Source: Trichoplax sp. H2 (lineage: Eukaryota; Placozoa; Uniplacotomia; Trichoplacea). From it: DNA of 64,000 nt. Both the position numbers and the translations under genes were made by a program. Under the pieces are notes generated by a model. The model was not told the origin of the DNA, did not search any database, and worked only from the letters and a program-made list of their open reading frames with translations. Shown one piece after another: positions 49,901-60,899 of this stretch (positions are counted from its first letter, which is position 1; every line of letters starts with the position of its first letter). The stretch covers positions 1 to 64,000 of the forward strand of contig NOWV01000229.1 in assembly GCA_003344405.1 (NCBI GenBank). The letters run 5' to 3'.

Positions 49901-52900
49901 GCCACCATCCCACGGGACAAGTGAGCTCTACGCAGTTCCCATAAATGATTAAACCGATATATTAGTGTACTATTTAGCAAAGTGATGAGTAATATAAAAG
50001 CAATTAATCTTGTTACCACAAGGGATTGAGTATTTCAACTTGGCAAGGATTACCTTGCTCGCATAAAAATGGATAAAAGGAAGTACAACGTCGATTATTC
50101 CATAAAAAAGTTTTACTGCTCATTGTAACACATTTTCCAGACTGAGGATCCTGTTCTTTGAGCGGACGAAATTTTTCCCAATTGGTAAATGGTGGTAAAC
50201 TGCTATTTAACCACTGAAAGTCTGCTATACCCGTTACCGTAGTCTTTAGACTTCTTAATCCAATCCACATCTCCGAGTAGATGGCTGCTGGTATAGCTGA
50301 TTTTATAGCTTGCAATTTTTCTTTAGATTCAATTTGAATTAATCGCTTACCCACAGCTTCACAATAGTCTTTGCATAAGGAAAACGGCAATGGGTCATGA
50401 ATTGCAGTAATGCAAGTCTTATTATAGCGCATTGATGGAGGGTTGCAGCTATTTACACCTAGTTATTACGTAGACGATTGATGAAAACTTAAATCAGTCA
50501 ATAAACTTTATATTAAATATTCACGGTACTGTTGTTAATATTCATTCTACATGTATAACTTACTAGCTTGTGTGGGTAAGTGATAACCGGATAAAGGATA
50601 CGACGAAAGCTCAGATTGAGAATTGTTAGAAGTTAAATCTAAATGAGAAATTTTAATCGTAACAGAAAGTGGAAATTTACGCTATTTCTTTCAGCTAAGA
50701 AATGCACAGTCCAATCCAAAAATATCCAATAGGACTTAATATATATGAACGTGACCGTATGCAAAGTCGGTCACGTTCATATACACATATAGTAAATAGA
50801 AATATAGCTTTTTTCTTGCACTTAGTAGCTCAATCTTAACATTAGCATCATGAAAATCCAATCTATTCCCAAAATATCAACCTCTATGAGTTAATTATTG
50901 ACTCAAATTCATTAAGACAATCACTACATATTGTAGATACGTATTTATGCGTATGACTTTGCAGTGCAGTCCCAAACAGAGCTAAGATTAAGATTGTACG
51001 AGAATAGTAACTTGCATGTTAGAATATAAGATTTTGTAGGTATCTATTTGCAGAAGGTGGTTATAAGACGTATTTTAGCTATTCTAATGAAATTATTGTA
51101 TTAAAATTTGCAGACATGAATAGGCTGCGCTAAGTATTTCCAATTTCTATCAACGAATTATCGACATAAACTTATAAAGATTATTACTATTTATCTAGAG
51201 ATTTACGCGCACAACTTTATGTTACTATCCATAGTAGACCTAAGATTAAGATAGTGAGAGAATAGTAACTAGTATGCTAGATTATTAAATTGTTTAACTG
51301 TTTCTTTTTAGAAGATGTTTACAATAGCACGATTTTTTACTATCTTATCGAGGTATTTACGTTGAGATTCGGAGACATGAATAGATTGCGCCAAGTATTT
51401 CTAACTTTTATGAGTAAAATTATCGATACAAACTCATTCAGATAATCACCCCTTATCGTCTAGATTTACGCGTATAGCGTTCTAGTGCAATCCCAAATAG
51501 AGCTAAGATGAAGATTGTACGAGAATGTTAACTTGTTTGTCAGATTACAAGATTGTGAATCTATTTATAGAAGATAATTATAGGATTTTGGCAATTCCAT
51601 TGAAACGTTTATATTAAGATTTCGAGACATGAATAGAGTGTACCCAGTACGTGGATACCGTAAGATTTGTATTGTAATACTTAATTAGAAACGTGAATAA
51701 AGAATAGATCATGATAATAAATTGAGATTTAATTTTATAACTTAAGTAGTAAGATTGCATTGTATTGCTAAAAGAATCATTCTGCTATTGATTATGTAAA
51801 AATTATGAATTTGGTTGCAATAATTTAGATAATTTAGAAAGTCTAATTGCGGCTAGATAGTCCTTCGTAGTTGTAAGACGAGCCGAATTGATGTCATGAA
51901 GAAAAGTTGGAAGTGACTGTAATTCTTATTTTATATTATTTCAAAGATGCTCTATCACAAAAATTGATCGCCTTATGGTAAGAAAATGGCTTGTGATCTG
52001 CAATATCATGGGTTTATTATAGGATAATATGTCGTATGCATAACCAAAAATCATCAAGAACTCTTTATAACAGCGTTTCTCTTAGGAGTTCTTGGAATCA
52101 CGCACCGAATTCGAACTTAATACGTGAGCAATTTAAACTTCTGTAAACAATAAATCTTAAATACTAGCTTTCAGTCATGATACAGATACTTAAAACAGCT
52201 TTTATTTTGATGTGATGCTGTTACTTATTTTCAATTTGATTCAATCTCGCTTCAATACAAAGAAATAAATTAAACGCAATCCATTTATTCTTACCAAGCT
52301 GGCAAATGAAACGATAATGATCGCAACATCGTAAGTTAGTCCAATTTAGCTGAATAGCATGAGCTCCATACGACACACCAGCACATAATTTCGATGAATT
52401 TACTACGATTCCTTGATGCCAAGTATTCCAACTTCCAACAGTAGTATTACTGTCGATCCAAGTTGCATTAGTGAATGTCCCGTTCTGATCTACCAGTCCA
52501 ATCCAGTATAAGCTGGAAGCGCCACCAGTACTATTAGTTAATGTTCCTACTATTTTATTAAGAGCGATATTTTCGGCTGCATCATTAATCTCTATTAAGC
52601 TACCGTTGTAATTATTTTTACAGTAATTAACAGCAGTGGAAAATTTAGCTTCGGACGAGCTGATGAAATAACGCTTGAAATTATGAGTAAACCAGCTATC
52701 TGTTAATGAAAAGATAGAGTATCAAGCGAATCCAAATAGTATATGGAAAATGGCGAAATATTTTAGAATTCATAAAAGAACTTAATTTTAATTCGAGCAT
52801 TAAAAACTGGTTATTTTGAAGTTTTACACTAGACTATTTCCAAAGATACATTGCAGTAGATACTCATATTAATGCGATGACTAGGATTATTTCTGAATGG

Positions 52901-52955
52901 ATAAGGTTTCAATACTACCAATATTAATTACTGCACTAAGCCAAAACAACTCCAT
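40860..52955 (-). CDS. Gene C: five-CTLD adhesion GPCR
   Basis: Exons, right to left: 52919-52955 (uncertain signal exon), 52295-52699, 50054-50458, 49559-49927, 48535-48906, 47240-47683, 45978-46172, 45360-45515, 45186-45243, 44593-44692, 44421-44461, 44179-44296, 43981-44066, 43551-43653, 42145-42295, 42000-42066, 41709-41775, 41530-41615, 41228-41354, 41092-41133, 40860-40967. They join in frame to about 1,178 residues with the same order as gene B: five CTLDs, stalk, GAIN, GPS, seven helices, short tail. The product should be a self-cleaving lectin-like surface receptor. The long TM2-TM3 intron (42296-43550) contains the gap and unmerged repeat copies, so its true length is smaller. The least certain part is the 5' exon. 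Confidence 0.86.
41092..44066 (-). CDS. Gene C seven-transmembrane exons
   Basis: TM1 43981-44066 (LTYIGLSISLMCLLFTF), TM2 43551-43653 (RFHSIRGMVHANLAVSMII), TM3 42145-42295 (LCQAIAFMLHFSFLASFSW, then MLVEGIVTFKM), 42000-42066, 41709-41775 (CWIKPGNFLLLAFGIP), TM5 41530-41615, TM6 41228-41354 (LLPLLGVTWAFGFI), TM7 end 41092-41133 (GTFVFYFHCYNYK). All eight lengths equal gene B. Confidence 0.92.
42342..43105. repeat. Unmerged allelic copies around gap in gene C intron
   Basis: 42342-42500 repeats at 42707-42866 and about 42591-42686 repeats at about 43012-43105. Between these shared blocks the copies differ completely (about 90 bp against 145 bp). The shared block GGTATAAAAGACCGAGCGAA has a TATA box next to the short inverted repeat GCGAATTGCCATTCGC, as in the LTR at 25.4 kb. 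Confidence 0.75.
42687..42706. other. Assembly gap, 20 N
   Basis: Run of 20 N in the TM2-TM3 intron of gene C, between two overlapping copies of the same sequence. Confidence 0.99.
43195..43276 (+). repeat. LTR-like fragment, second copy
   Basis: GTCAGTGGAAGCCTTACACA through AAATCACAAGTGGG matches 14,989-15,046 and ends TTTGTGA. Probably the 3' part of the element whose TATA region is at 43,020. Confidence 0.6.
44179..45515 (-). CDS. Gene C GAIN domain and GPS exons
   Basis: GAIN exons 45360-45515 (ends EIPPSVVPTDFSG), 45186-45243 (RFHMAVGVYKTTPNQYKS), 44593-44692 (GRLSNPVVIYFRIEQ). GPS exons 44421-44461 (VKALCVYWKR) and 44179-44296 (HNWASDDLFTERI then KCISYHLTSFSVLLQ). The second GPS exon is 6 nt longer than in A and B. 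HLT is kept; the second and fourth GPS cysteines are L and S. The 41-nt exon was found only by scanning for LCxYW with the right phase. Confidence 0.88.
45978..46172 (-). CDS. Gene C stalk exon
   Basis: 65-codon phase 1-1 exon. The start is Thr/Ser-rich (STTIQPAVATTTKSTLAST), followed by the shared SGLKLAEGL...KTLG block. Donor GTAAAG. Confidence 0.87.
46340..46910. repeat. Tandem repeat, about 200-bp unit
   Basis: GGCCTATTTTCAAATAA.TAT at 46,346 and 46,755, and AGTAGAATTAATACT at 46,548 and 46,796, mark about three diverged units in the intron between CTLD5 and stalk. Confidence 0.55.
46969..47155. repeat. Two-copy tandem repeat, 116-bp unit
   Basis: CTATCGAAATC.G.GGCTAAT, followed by a GAAGATA..GCTAAC-like block, occurs at 46,969 and 47,085 in the same intron. 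Confidence 0.6.
47240..47683 (-). CDS. Gene C CTLD5 exon
   Basis: 148-codon phase 1-1 exon: KCPTFWNNNGSSCIRTTY, EARELCGYHSSDLLIL, SFWLGLYKTNQTFRW, HQCAAMKY, WVWYPVDCIGHKAYPICRK. No EPN or WND. An opposite-strand 70-codon frame here is a shadow. Confidence 0.9.
48070..48535. repeat. Tandem repeat ending at CTLD4 splice donor
   Basis: Units of about 80-100 bp. The block TTCTAACTTA, then CAATCAA and TTTAAAT..TTA, recurs near 48,253, 48,331, 48,431 and 48,526. The last copy contains the real CTLD4 donor (minus GTAAGTTAG, 48526-48534); the copy at 48331-48339 has the same nine bases, while those at 48,253 and 48,431 read ATAAGTTAG. Confidence 0.65.
48535..48906 (-). CDS. Gene C CTLD4 exon
   Basis: 124-codon phase 1-1 exon: TCPYGWLVYNKRCYDF, GEEVWIGLQYVNGFFFW, VWAKNQPSLGGKDCVSL, WYTRDCNRSFSFICQR. 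QPS is near QPD but not acidic. The frame stays open 5' through the intron to an ATG at 49156 followed by a hydrophobic stretch (MRNCFILAVFSSTLMLV), a possible alternative N-terminus. Confidence 0.92.
49559..49927 (-). CDS. Gene C CTLD3 exon
   Basis: 123-codon phase 1-1 exon: LTCPVGWWQLGEKCYQPS, VWIALKSNTSGLQW, DLCMVAN, YWQLQNCLNN..YPLCEK. Compact form as in A and B. Two overlapping short frames are shadows. Confidence 0.92.
50054..50458 (-). CDS. Gene C CTLD2 exon
   Basis: 135-codon phase 1-1 exon: NSCNPPSMRYNKTC, VGKRLIQIES, EMWIGLRSLK, NWEKFRPL, DPQSGKCVTM, FLWNNRRC, YPFLCEQ. The acceptor after AACTAG was chosen because the nearer AATAG would break phase 1. Confidence 0.9.
50742..50783. 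repeat. Perfect 16-bp inverted repeat
   Basis: Arms TATATGAACGTGACCG and CGGTCACGTTCATATA with a 10-nt spacer, in the CTLD1-CTLD2 intron of gene C, about 285 bp 5' of the CTLD2 exon. The arms contain a mixed GACGTG/CACGT-type core, unlike the surrounding AT-rich sequence. Confidence 0.9.
50880..51660. repeat. Three-copy tandem repeat, about 260-bp unit
   Basis: Each unit carries TTATGAGT..AATTATCGACA-like start, TTTACGCGTA, CCCAAA.AGAGCTAAGAT.AAGATTGT.CGAGAATAGTAACTTG-like core (split and diverged) and a GACATGAATAG end. Starts are near 50,888, 51,153 and 51,413. It fills most of the CTLD1-CTLD2 intron. Confidence 0.75.
52295..52699 (-). CDS. Gene C CTLD1 exon
   Basis: 135-codon phase 1-1 exon without any Met, so it is easily missed: SWFTHNFKRYFISSSEAKF, YCKNNYNGSLIEIND, LYWIGLVDQNGTF, KLCAGVSYG, LNWTNLRCCDHYRFICQL. 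It aligns end to end with CTLD1 of A and B. A double Cys (RCC) is peculiar to this copy. Confidence 0.92.
52919..52955 (-). CDS. Gene C candidate signal exon
   Basis: ATG at 52955-52953 opens MELFWLSAVINI and ends in phase 1 before GTAGTA. Position and phase are right, but 12 codons is half the gene B signal exon and the hydrophobic core is short. It may be wrong; the true first exon could lie further upstream. Confidence 0.3.
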
Positions 52956-52999
52956 GTCTAAATTAAATGACCAAGATAGAAGTTTTAGTAATGCTATCC

Positions 53000-55900
53000 T
53001 GCAAGCATCTCATTTATAAATAGAAGCTCAAGACATCCATAATTTATCGCTTATATTATTATCTACGCCATATTTGTAGCTTATTCCTACTTTTCTTTAT
53101 TTATCAATTTTCCGCAAATTATTTAATTAAGGAAAATATACTGTACGCGTTATCGACTGTAAGAATAAATTCATCACTTGCCTAAAATGGCGTTACTGGT
53201 AGATTAAATATTATTGCTATTATAGCTACTTTATTTTGCAGATGTTTGTACCACGCATAGTGCATTTTTCTATCTTTAATTTGACTATAGTGCTACTTCA
53301 TTCTCATTAAAATGAGTAATGACTAACTATAACAGTAATTGATTCTAAAAACGATCAAATTAACAACTTATAGTTGAGCTGGATATCGCGTTAAAACTCT
53401 AAGTGCTTTCAGCGTTGCCTACGTCCTTAATTAGAAATTATATATATATATATTATATATATATTGCCTCAGTTTTGTAAATTTTAATAAAGTTGTCGAT
53501 TTTGTATATCTTACCGAATTTTTCATTTTTTCCTACTATAGCAACAGCAGAAACACAGATTAAGCTTCTCAAAAATATCCATACCAAGCATAAATTCTAA
53601 AAAAAACATCATTAAATTAATTTAGCAAATCAACGTCTCATTTGCTAGCCCAAACAGAATGGATTTGAGTTGGTTTGAAAATATTTTCAAAATACAGCTC
53701 ATAAATACATTTTTAACGCAAAATCAATCAATATATAAAAATTACCATACATTTAACTAAGCAATACTTTACAACTAGTTGCTACATTCCAGCCATATAG
53801 AAACACTAACTAATTTCAGTTAGCCTTTATATTAATATAAGTGTTTTTAAAAGGAGATAGTATTCGCTAGATAGATCTATCAAATTTATAAATCTGCTTG
53901 AAAAATTATAATTTATCTTTGAAATGTTTCTTTTCGTTTGTTTTAAGATAGCTGTATAAGCAAAATTTTGGAACCTTCTCAGAAAATTTTAGTAAATTTA
54001 AGTTAAATACTAACGATGTTCCACTATAAAATACAAATCTGCGATCAACTAAGATTAAGGATATTATTTTTTATCTTTAAAGTGTTTAGAAAAATTAGTA
54101 CTTTTAATATCATCACATTAGATAAACTAAGATAAAAGCCATATCACCTTTAAGCGATGTTCTAGCTAGCGCTCTGTTTATAAATTGCTTACGTAAATGA
54201 AAATATATAAAACACGTTCAAACTGTAAATTTTTTCTTGCAATAAAGGCATAGACAGTTTAAAGTACTAACTTTTACAAATCCCGATCTAGTTTCATTAA
54301 TTAGCAATGAGTTGGATGCATGCGTAGGAAATCAATGAAAATTAACAGGGTTCAACAGAGTCAAATTTAGAACTATCGAATTAAGTATTGCAATAATTAG
54401 TCATGAAAGTAATCTGTATAGTACAACATTAATTATAATCATGCCCAATTCTTAAATTGCATTTTAACTGGCATCAGTTTTTCAATGATACACAAGTGAT
54501 CTTCATTTCATTAATACAGTATTGCAAGTGAAAGTAACATGGCGTTGACTAAAGGTAAATTCAATTTCATCAAACAGTAAAACCATCTAATATATAATAA
54601 ATATTGCTACTTGAATATTAGCTATTTCACTCACAATATTTAAATATACGGAAAATAACTATAATAAATTGGACTGTGCCGATATTAAATAAAAGAAATG
54701 CGATCGCTTTCCGTAATAGGCCTTATGTCTAATGCTAGAGTATATTTTTGATTACCAGTATTATTCTTACAATCTTTCAATCTTAAGTAATGGTATCTTA
54801 TACATAGTGACTAAAATACGTAGAACACCATGAGTTAGATTCTGATAGTATGGCTTATAATTAACCAAAGCTAAACGGCAGGAATATTTTATCATCAGCG
54901 TGAGATGTCGAATGGAGCTGGTGTGCGCCAGAGTACAGCTATCGTACATGTAAACTAATGATAACTTATACTCTATAAGTGTAGCTGGATAGATTTAATT
55001 TCAAATCGACAATGCTAGGGCTATGATGAAGCAGATTAAAGTATTTTTTGTTAATGCTAATAATCCAATAAAATTAAATTTTTTATTTTTAATAAAAACT
55101 GTTCTGGTTGATTTAAAGATATGGGCTAGGTTCGTAATTTGCCTTCAACTCAAGCTTTATATTAATAGCTATTTCACATGAAATTATTAGCTAAAATTTG
55201 TTTTTTTATTCAATATTCTATTAGGTACGTTGCCAATACTTTAGAAACAGCAGTAGCGCTACCCAGATACAAGAGAGAAATAAAAATTCAAAAAAAATCT
55301 AGATCATATCAAAAGTGAAAAAAATCAAAATGTTAAGAAATCAAATACATACCAAATACTTAAGGCTTACCATAATTTATCACCCCAACGTTATTGATGT
55401 TGAAACGAATAGTATTCAAATTAGAAATACAAGGTTCTAGCTCTGAAATGGAAATAATAGCGTTGTGATTGCATTTGGTCTAGATGAACTGTAATTTTTA
55501 CTTGAAATTATAATTATCAACCTTAAACAATAAAGCATTTGATTATAATTACCAGTCATTGATCATTTATAAACTTATTAATAAATTATTGATACAAAGA
55601 TAGCTTTCTTTTTTTATTTCTTGAGCATACGTCGAACAAATTGTTCAATTTTGAAGAATGAGAAAATTATAGACTGTAACTTTAGACATATATGACGTGA
55701 TTTCTATTTTGCACGTACGTATTATCCTTAAGCAATATCTAAACTAGTGACTAGATAATGATTTACAGAGACAATGGATGGAAATGTTTATCATCCGTTC
55801 ATCAAAATATCGATCTAATCACACAAGTTCTTGCGTTTGTCAATAACAACCAATTTGATTTCTTGTTTCTAGGGTAGAATATAATGGCAGCGATTAATTT

Positions 55901-56235
55901 CCGTTGCATTGATTATTCTATCGATATAGTAACATCTGTTTTAAATTATTTTTAATAAAAGCTAATATTATCATTATCCATGATCCAAATCTAGTTTTAT
56001 TGCTCCATTTCGACTTTCCCATAAAAATTCAAGCAAGATCACCATTTCACAATATAGACACTAATTCATAGACTTAAATATAATTTTAGCTATCAGAATG
56101 AATGTACATTGTCAGCAACCATTTGTTTCGTTCAACTCTGTTATACATAAAAGTAAATTCACTATCAATGACTTCTCACGTAAGCTTTAATTACCATCCT
56201 TTGATTTAATGCTGATTGGATCAAAGTATAACACT
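53000..56235. other. No gene seen
   Basis: AT-rich sequence upstream of gene C. An alternating AT run lies at about 53,440-53,464. No domain, splice-linked frame or repeat was recognised. The gene C promoter should be near its left end but no element is distinct enough to call. Confidence 0.5.
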
Positions 56236-56245
56236 AATGTACACC

Positions 56246-56794
56246 TGTTATGGTGTTGCCTTGCCATTAGGATAGTTTAATAAATACAGTAGGGGCTAAT
56301 ATGGGAAATATCCATGTTTGCAGTGCTAGGTAAGATAAGTAATGTCTTAACGTGGATGTTATTTGTGATAGTTTATTACATATTTGACATTGATTGTTAT
56401 TGTGGGATAGATATTAGTAAGATGATTCAAGTTCTAGTTGATGATAGTTGAATTAGACAGCTTACGTGCCAAGATTAAGATTAAGTATAAGTAAGAGATT
56501 CAAAATTTGCTGATGGAAAAGCTATGTAAGGACCATCTCTGTTCGAGATGTCCCTCCTAGTAAGGTATAATAATAATAATGTTGTTGTTTACAAATTTGA
56601 CGGTTCCTATATAAACAAGAACATTTGATTTGAGTGGTGAGGTGAAAAGTTGTAGATGTATCTTTGCTAATAAAAGTTTTATCTTTACAGTATTTGGCAG
56701 TGTGTATTTAACGTTAAGTAAAAGGGCGTTTAAGTCAGTCGCTACTTATAGACTTTACTGTACGTTACCTTGTCACAGAATTGAAATTGTGACA
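56246..56794 (+). mobile_element. Solo LTR, 549 bp, 5-bp target duplication ACACC
   Basis: Starts TGTTATGGTGTTGCC and ends GAAATTGTGACA, with ACACC on both sides (56241-56245, 56795-56799). It contains TATATAAAC near 56,610 and AAAGGGCGTTTAAGTC, shared with the copy at 25.4 kb. The right end folds as TTGTCACA..TGTGACAA. A 67-codon frame inside is not a gene. Confidence 0.85.
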
Positions 56795-56854
56795 ACACCA
56801 TTATCGAGAATGGAGAATAATTTAAAAATATAATGATCATTTACTCACAAGGGG

Positions 56855-57250
56855 ATCATTTTAATTGTACCTTTTCATTTTCTGCCAACGTAGTGGTTAT
56901 GGAAAGACTGCATCAACACTTTATCAATGCAATGCTAAATTTATGCCTAACACTACCAAAATTAAGTTTTAGTTTTGCTCTACTGATCGAGCTATCACAG
57001 AAAGACTGCATCAATGTTTTATTAATTAATTTAAATGCTGAAATTTATGCTTAAAGTAGCCGAAATTAAGGATTAGTCTTGATGTACCGTGATATCAGAT
57101 CATTAATTCGCAAAGAGGAAGATTTTCGTAGTACCGTCCATTTCATTTTCTGCCGATGTAACTATTACAGAAAGACTGTGTCGATATTATATTAATAGAA
57201 TACTGAAAAATTTAACCTAAAATAAACCAAACCTAAGGCTTAGCTTAGCC
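56855..57250. repeat. Tandem repeat with AGAAAGACTG core
   Basis: (A)GAAAGACTG.(A/G)TC.A..TT(A/T)ATTAAT occurs near 56,902, 57,000 and 57,170, with matching flanks (CATTTTCTGCC.A.GTA). A 73-codon frame across it is due to the repeat. Confidence 0.6.
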
Positions 57251-57259
57251 GGATTTTTA

Positions 57260-60200
57260 TTTTAAAAATCGTCCATTATGTAGAATCAAAAAAATCTTGA
57301 AGATTGAACTTGAATATAATTTTCAAGAAAAAGAAATGCTAGCATATTACGCCTGGTTATTGCCACCAAAGTATCTTAATCCTCAAGCTGTTAATTAATA
57401 TGATACTCTTGAATACAGCAGCATCTACCAATTTCTTATGACTTCTAGGGTTATATACCAGTGTAGGTGCAATGAAATCGAATAGCAAGTACAGATTTCA
57501 TGGCATCTTGCACTAATCATTAAACTTATACAGTATTACTAATAACGATCTAATTTAAATCTTGAAAACTTCCTGATTTATGTTACTATCAGATCTAGAT
57601 TGTGACACAAAAAGACAATGTAAAGTGCCTGTGCTTATTCTTCGTGGAATTAGCAAATCCATTTCGTAGCTATCTATTAATTACAACTACCCTTCTAATG
57701 CTAGTTTTTACACATATAATGTGAATGCTGCTCAAAATTTTCATGTCATGTACAGTTTTCTGATTGCCATGTCAGACCATAATTATTTTAGCTGCTTTTA
57801 GACATAATTATGCCTCAACTTATTTCACTCTACTATTTTTTATTTTATAAGATAAATCCCTAACATGAAGATTTTACTTAATTTCGCTTAAGGAATAGGT
57901 TAAATGATATCCTCAATAAGAACGGCTGCCAATAATAAACAACACTTATAATAATATACAATATGGGAATATGCAGACTAATACAGCGATTGAGCTACCA
58001 GTAATACTAATATTCTACTAACTATTCTGATAGTTAATGCAATATTTCTGATTATTATAATACTTATGAATGGAAGATCGTTATCTTTCAATTAATCATA
58101 GTTTTAAAGTTAAAAGTTAGTCATCGCCCCAGCGATCACAAAAGCTTATAAAGTACTGTAAATAATCAAAATTTTTATTCTATACAAAATAAAGGGAAAA
58201 CTGCCAATAGATATTTATGCTATCGCGAACATATTATAATTCCACCATCTTCCTTTCATGTTAGCACAAAATTATATTTATCGATATAAATAAACCTTCT
58301 CGCCATTTACTTAACAAATATTCAACAGTGCGAATATTAACAAGGATTAAAAATAACGGGTAAATCAAGAAGATTACTATACAAACGGCATATAATTTTA
58401 ATTGTTATTTAACACTAAGTAAAGGCAATTGTCTGATTGAATTAGCTCTACCATCCAATTTAATACAGTTGCCTATAATATTTCACATATATTTTAGCGC
58501 GTTTCTAAGTAGTTTTAAATCAATTATAAGTACGTATCTATCGTTGAGGATCATAAATATTTATTGTCAATACATTTATCATAAATATGGACCCTAACGA
58601 TGACATTGAAGATAGCAAGCTAACGTAGCTTTAGTAATACAATATTCAAATAATTAATATCAATCATAATTCGAACTGCTTATCCATAATTAATCGATAT
58701 CGATGCAATAGCACATTTTACTAACTAAAAAAATTTATTTTTAATTGCTGTTAATTTATAATTCCAGTATCGAATCACTTTGCACTGTTCTAAATTGAGC
58801 AGAATTCTGATATTAGTTTAAGCTTCTAAGATTGAAATGCGGCTAAAACTTATGTTGAAACACTTAAAATTGAAAACAATATAGATTTTAAAATTAAACT
58901 AGTTAATACCAACTCAGTCGAAATTATAACTTGTCAACAGGATGTTAGTTTATAGTACTGATCTCAAAAGCGACAAACATGGGGGAATGAAAATAAAACG
59001 ATAAAAGCGAAGCCTCTTTATATTGAGATGAAATTCATTAGTTACTATATGTTTACATATGTACGCGTATAACAAGACTGTTTATAAGATAATTTACGAA
59101 TTTCATAACATATTATTTAGTTATAGACTATAAATAGATTAATGCTACCTTCCAATCAATTATTTATACTTCTAGCTATTATACAAATCAGCATATTAAA
59201 TCTTAAGTATATGCAAACATACTGATAGTTGGAAATTGCTTTAAATTTCCGATCTATACGGCAAAGAAATAAATAGAATCTGAAGGGATGTTCTTATTTT
59301 CGTATTGATGTCTGTCATCTTAATCATAATATGCTCTTGTTTTTATGGGCGGCTACTGAACTAAAGCAAAAGACAACTCTATCATAGACATAATTCTACC
59401 CATTATTCAGGCTCTTTGTAGTCGCAATTAGGGATACAGATATGTCATAGCACTTTAATTATATAAAATATCGACTCTTTATTTCTTGATTTACCCGACA
59501 TAGTTTTATACAAATGGGAATAATTATCGGTATTCATATTTAAATTGAAAACTAGAGCTTGAAATGTAATAAAACATATTCATGCGTAATTGGCCAATTC
59601 ATTGCCACATTTTTAACAAGAAGCAACTCAAATTCAAAATTAATTTCCGAGATTAAAAATTTTGCACTACAAATGTAAAACCTTCATTATAATCAAAAAT
59701 AATCACAACTTCTACTCTTTTAGTCAATATCTATATTAGGATGCGGTGGTAATGGTCCCCACGGATGACATCATAAAATCCTTACTGAATAACGAAGAAA
59801 GAATTTCTAAATCATAAACTTATTACACTTAAATCCAGATTATCTAGATTCCTATCTAAGACCAAATACAAAGCTACGTGATAATTATGCCCTCTCATTA
59901 AGTCTGGATAGCATTAAAACTTCAGCTAGTTGCCATTGATCTAAATCATGGTTAGTATAAACATTTTGCTACCAGTGCGTAATCGCTCTGTAGCAGTTGG
60001 CTCTAAGAATTGGGCATTCTTCAAAACCATAAAAAATTACGTGCAGAGTGTGATGATTAATATCCATTAATTCGGTTACAGTATTGCCTGTCCGGCGTAC
60101 AAACTTATAGTACAATTCAAGTTTTTCTTTTAATTACGGCGTACTATTAAACGATTACATGCTTAATGCAGACGCAGCATTTGATTATCCCCCTCCCATG

Positions 60201-60890
60201 CCAATTGGTGATATATTACGTAAATATGGTGCAATTTCTAATGATTAATATTTCGCTTATGCTGCTATAGCGCCGCCTAAATTGCCACGAAAACAATCTA
60301 ATTACTCCTTGTAATATACCATCGGATATACCTAATAAATTAGATAATTAAAGTCGTAATGCATCAACGCAAATATTTAATTATAATTAATGATTGCTTC
60401 AACTGGCATGGGAAATAATCAAAAATATTAAATTATTACTTTCAAGCAATAATAAAATCACGATACTTTTTCTAAAGTCGCGTAGTAAATTGGTTAAATG
60501 ATTTGTAAAGTAGTTTCTAGTTCTAAAAAGTCACATCTTATATAGCTACGATCAAACTATTATACGAATTTAGTACCATTGTTACTGCACAGACTTGCTT
60601 GCTGAATTTCAGTTTTTTTGTTTGATTTTAGTAAGTTTAAAAGGAGAAAGAATTCATCCTCTAAATTAACTTAATGACCGAAAGTTTTAAACAAATTTAA
60701 TGCAGTATAGCTAAAGCAGAACCGAAAGTTGAAGTTCATTCCATATAGCAAATAACTCTAACAATATAACGATTTCTATCGATTGTTAAGTGAATTCATC
60801 CGTAACAATTTAGTTCAAATATTAAGTTCAAATATAATTCAATATTATAATATTACTCTTACTGTACTGCAAGTATTAACTGATTTTTGC
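57260..60890. other. No gene seen
   Basis: AT-rich intergenic sequence before the transposase gene. No Myb/SANT-like companion gene of a Harbinger element was recognised on either strand. A pyrimidine-A-G site (TTTTTGCAG) just before the ATG at 60900 suggests a 5' UTR intron in this block. Confidence 0.5.
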
Positions 60891-60899
60891 AGATTAAAC

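Noticed and set aside
56630-57054. Two adjacent short plus-strand frames as a small gene.
   Set aside because: One lies in the solo LTR, the other in a tandem repeat; no codon pattern or domain.
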